In this document: piece after piece, positions 14,162 to 14,311 of the stretch
How positions within the stretch are numbered: position 1 is the stretch's first letter
Layout: every line of letters begins with the position of its first letter
Origin: a bacterium
GTDB taxonomy: Archaea; Thermoplasmatota; Thermoplasmata; Lutacidiplasmatales; UBA184
NCBI GenBank assembly: GCA_021832495.1
Contig: JAKBKR010000015.1
Span: 1-14,311 of the forward strand
Reading direction: 5' to 3'
Length of the DNA stretch: 14,311 bases
The notes under the pieces: generated by a model
What the model was told of the DNA's origin: nothing
Databases searched by the model: none
Seen by the model: the letters and a program-made list of their open reading frames with translations, nothing else
Program-made: the position numbers and the translations under genes

Positions 14162-14199
14162 TGGGGTGGTATAGCTTCTTGGGCGATTGGTATCACCCC
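14162..14199 (-). repeat. Right terminal inverted repeat (TIR-R)
   Basis: Read on the minus strand it begins GGGGTGATACCAAT and ends ATACCACCCCA, matching TIR-L at 36 of 38 positions. It contains the same pair of ATACCA motifs 21 bp apart. The inner ATACC (from 14172) also sits at TATA-box distance from the GTG at 14146. Confidence 0.95.
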
Positions 14200-14213
14200 C
14201 AAGCTCGGATGGG
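14200..14213. repeat. Right target-site duplication, overlapping tRNA 3' end
   Basis: CAAGCTCGGATGGG, identical to 4331-4344. Its last four bases (14210-14213) are the discriminator base and last three acceptor-stem bases of tRNA-Val, and the other ten are the tRNA 3' trailer, so insertion left the tRNA intact. Confidence 0.9.
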
Positions 14214-14282
14214 CTCGGCCGGATTCGAACCGGCGATCTTCGCTGTGTGAGAGCGACGTCGTAACCGCTGGACCACGAGCCC
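14210..14282 (-). tRNA. tRNA-Val (anticodon CAC)
   Basis: On the minus strand the cloverleaf closes fully. The acceptor stem GGGCTCG pairs with CGAGCCC, and the D arm is GTCC/CGAC. The anticodon stem TCGCT/AGCGA encloses loop CTCACAC (anticodon CAC), and the variable loop is 5 nt. The T arm is GCCGG/CCGGC with loop TTCGAAT, and the discriminator is A. CCA is not encoded and there is no intron. Its 3' end is the casposon target. Confidence 0.95.
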
Positions 14283-14311
14283 GTCCGGTGGGAGCCCAAC
14301 CTCGCGGAGCC

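Larger units (their letters stand above)
4345..14199. mobile_element. Complete casposon inserted at the 3' end of tRNA-Val
   Basis: This 9,855-bp element is bounded by 38-bp inverted repeats (4345-4382 and 14162-14199, 36/38 identical) and a perfect 14-bp direct duplication. The right duplication overlaps the 3' end of a tRNA gene, the typical casposon target. It encodes Cas1 with a C-terminal HTH, family B DNA polymerase, HNH nuclease and RecB/Cas4-like nuclease, which are the hallmark casposon set, plus HTH, zinc-finger and RHH proteins and an AbiV-like defence gene. cas2 and CRISPR repeats are absent, as expected. Nearly identical repeats and a perfect duplication suggest recent insertion. 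Confidence 0.95.

Noticed and set aside
4345..14199. cas1 as part of a CRISPR-Cas adaptation locus
   Set aside because: There is no cas2, no effector gene and no direct repeat-spacer array. The TIRs, target duplication, PolB and HNH all point to a casposon.
14147..14299. N-terminal extension of the right-end minus-strand ORF (start at 14299)
   Set aside because: The extension would run through the tRNA, the duplication and the inverted repeat, so it arises only because insertion left the frame open.

Overview
The window is GC-rich and reads as archaeal. The tRNA-Val gene at the right edge has no encoded CCA. TATA-like boxes sit about 25-30 nt before start codons, as in leaderless archaeal promoters. 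The central element belongs to a class (casposons) known mainly from archaea. The lineage cannot be fixed from the sequence alone.

Left flank (1-4344): the 3' part of a type I restriction gene (hsdR, cut by the window edge) is followed by an ATGA-overlapping two-helix membrane protein and by a protein with a HEPN-like R-x4-H motif. Then comes a frameshifted remnant of a casposon-type DNA polymerase C-terminus (about 3939-4290), which suggests an older, decayed element at the same site.

Core (4345-14199, 9,855 bp): an apparently complete casposon, a self-synthesising transposon that uses a Cas1 integrase. It is bounded by 38-bp terminal inverted repeats (36/38 identical) and flanked by a perfect 14-bp direct repeat, CAAGCTCGGATGGG. 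The right copy of that repeat overlaps the 3' end of the tRNA-Val(CAC) gene (minus strand, 14210-14282). This matches the insertion habit and target-duplication length known for casposons.

Cargo, left to right: an OB-fold fragment; a RecB/Cas4-like PD-(D/E)XK nuclease; a 51-aa putative ribbon-helix-helix regulator translationally coupled to cas1 (casposase with a C-terminal HTH); an AbiV-family HEPN abortive-infection gene convergent with cas1; a divergent regulatory region with a helically phased heptamer array; a basic small ORF and a double zinc-ribbon ORF in the same frame, separated by a single TAG; a C2H2 zinc-finger/coiled-coil protein; a basic HTH protein; an HNH nuclease; a family B DNA polymerase with insertions suggestive of protein priming; and, facing inward from the right end, a gene for a double-zinc-cluster protein.

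How it fits together: PolB, HNH, the RecB/Cas4-like nuclease and Cas1 form the replication and integration kit. The HTH/RHH/zinc proteins are probable regulators or end-binding factors, and AbiV is defence cargo. One HTH-like module recurs in Cas1, PolB and the HTH protein upstream of HNH, which suggests these proteins recognise a common site. No CRISPR array and no cas2 are present.
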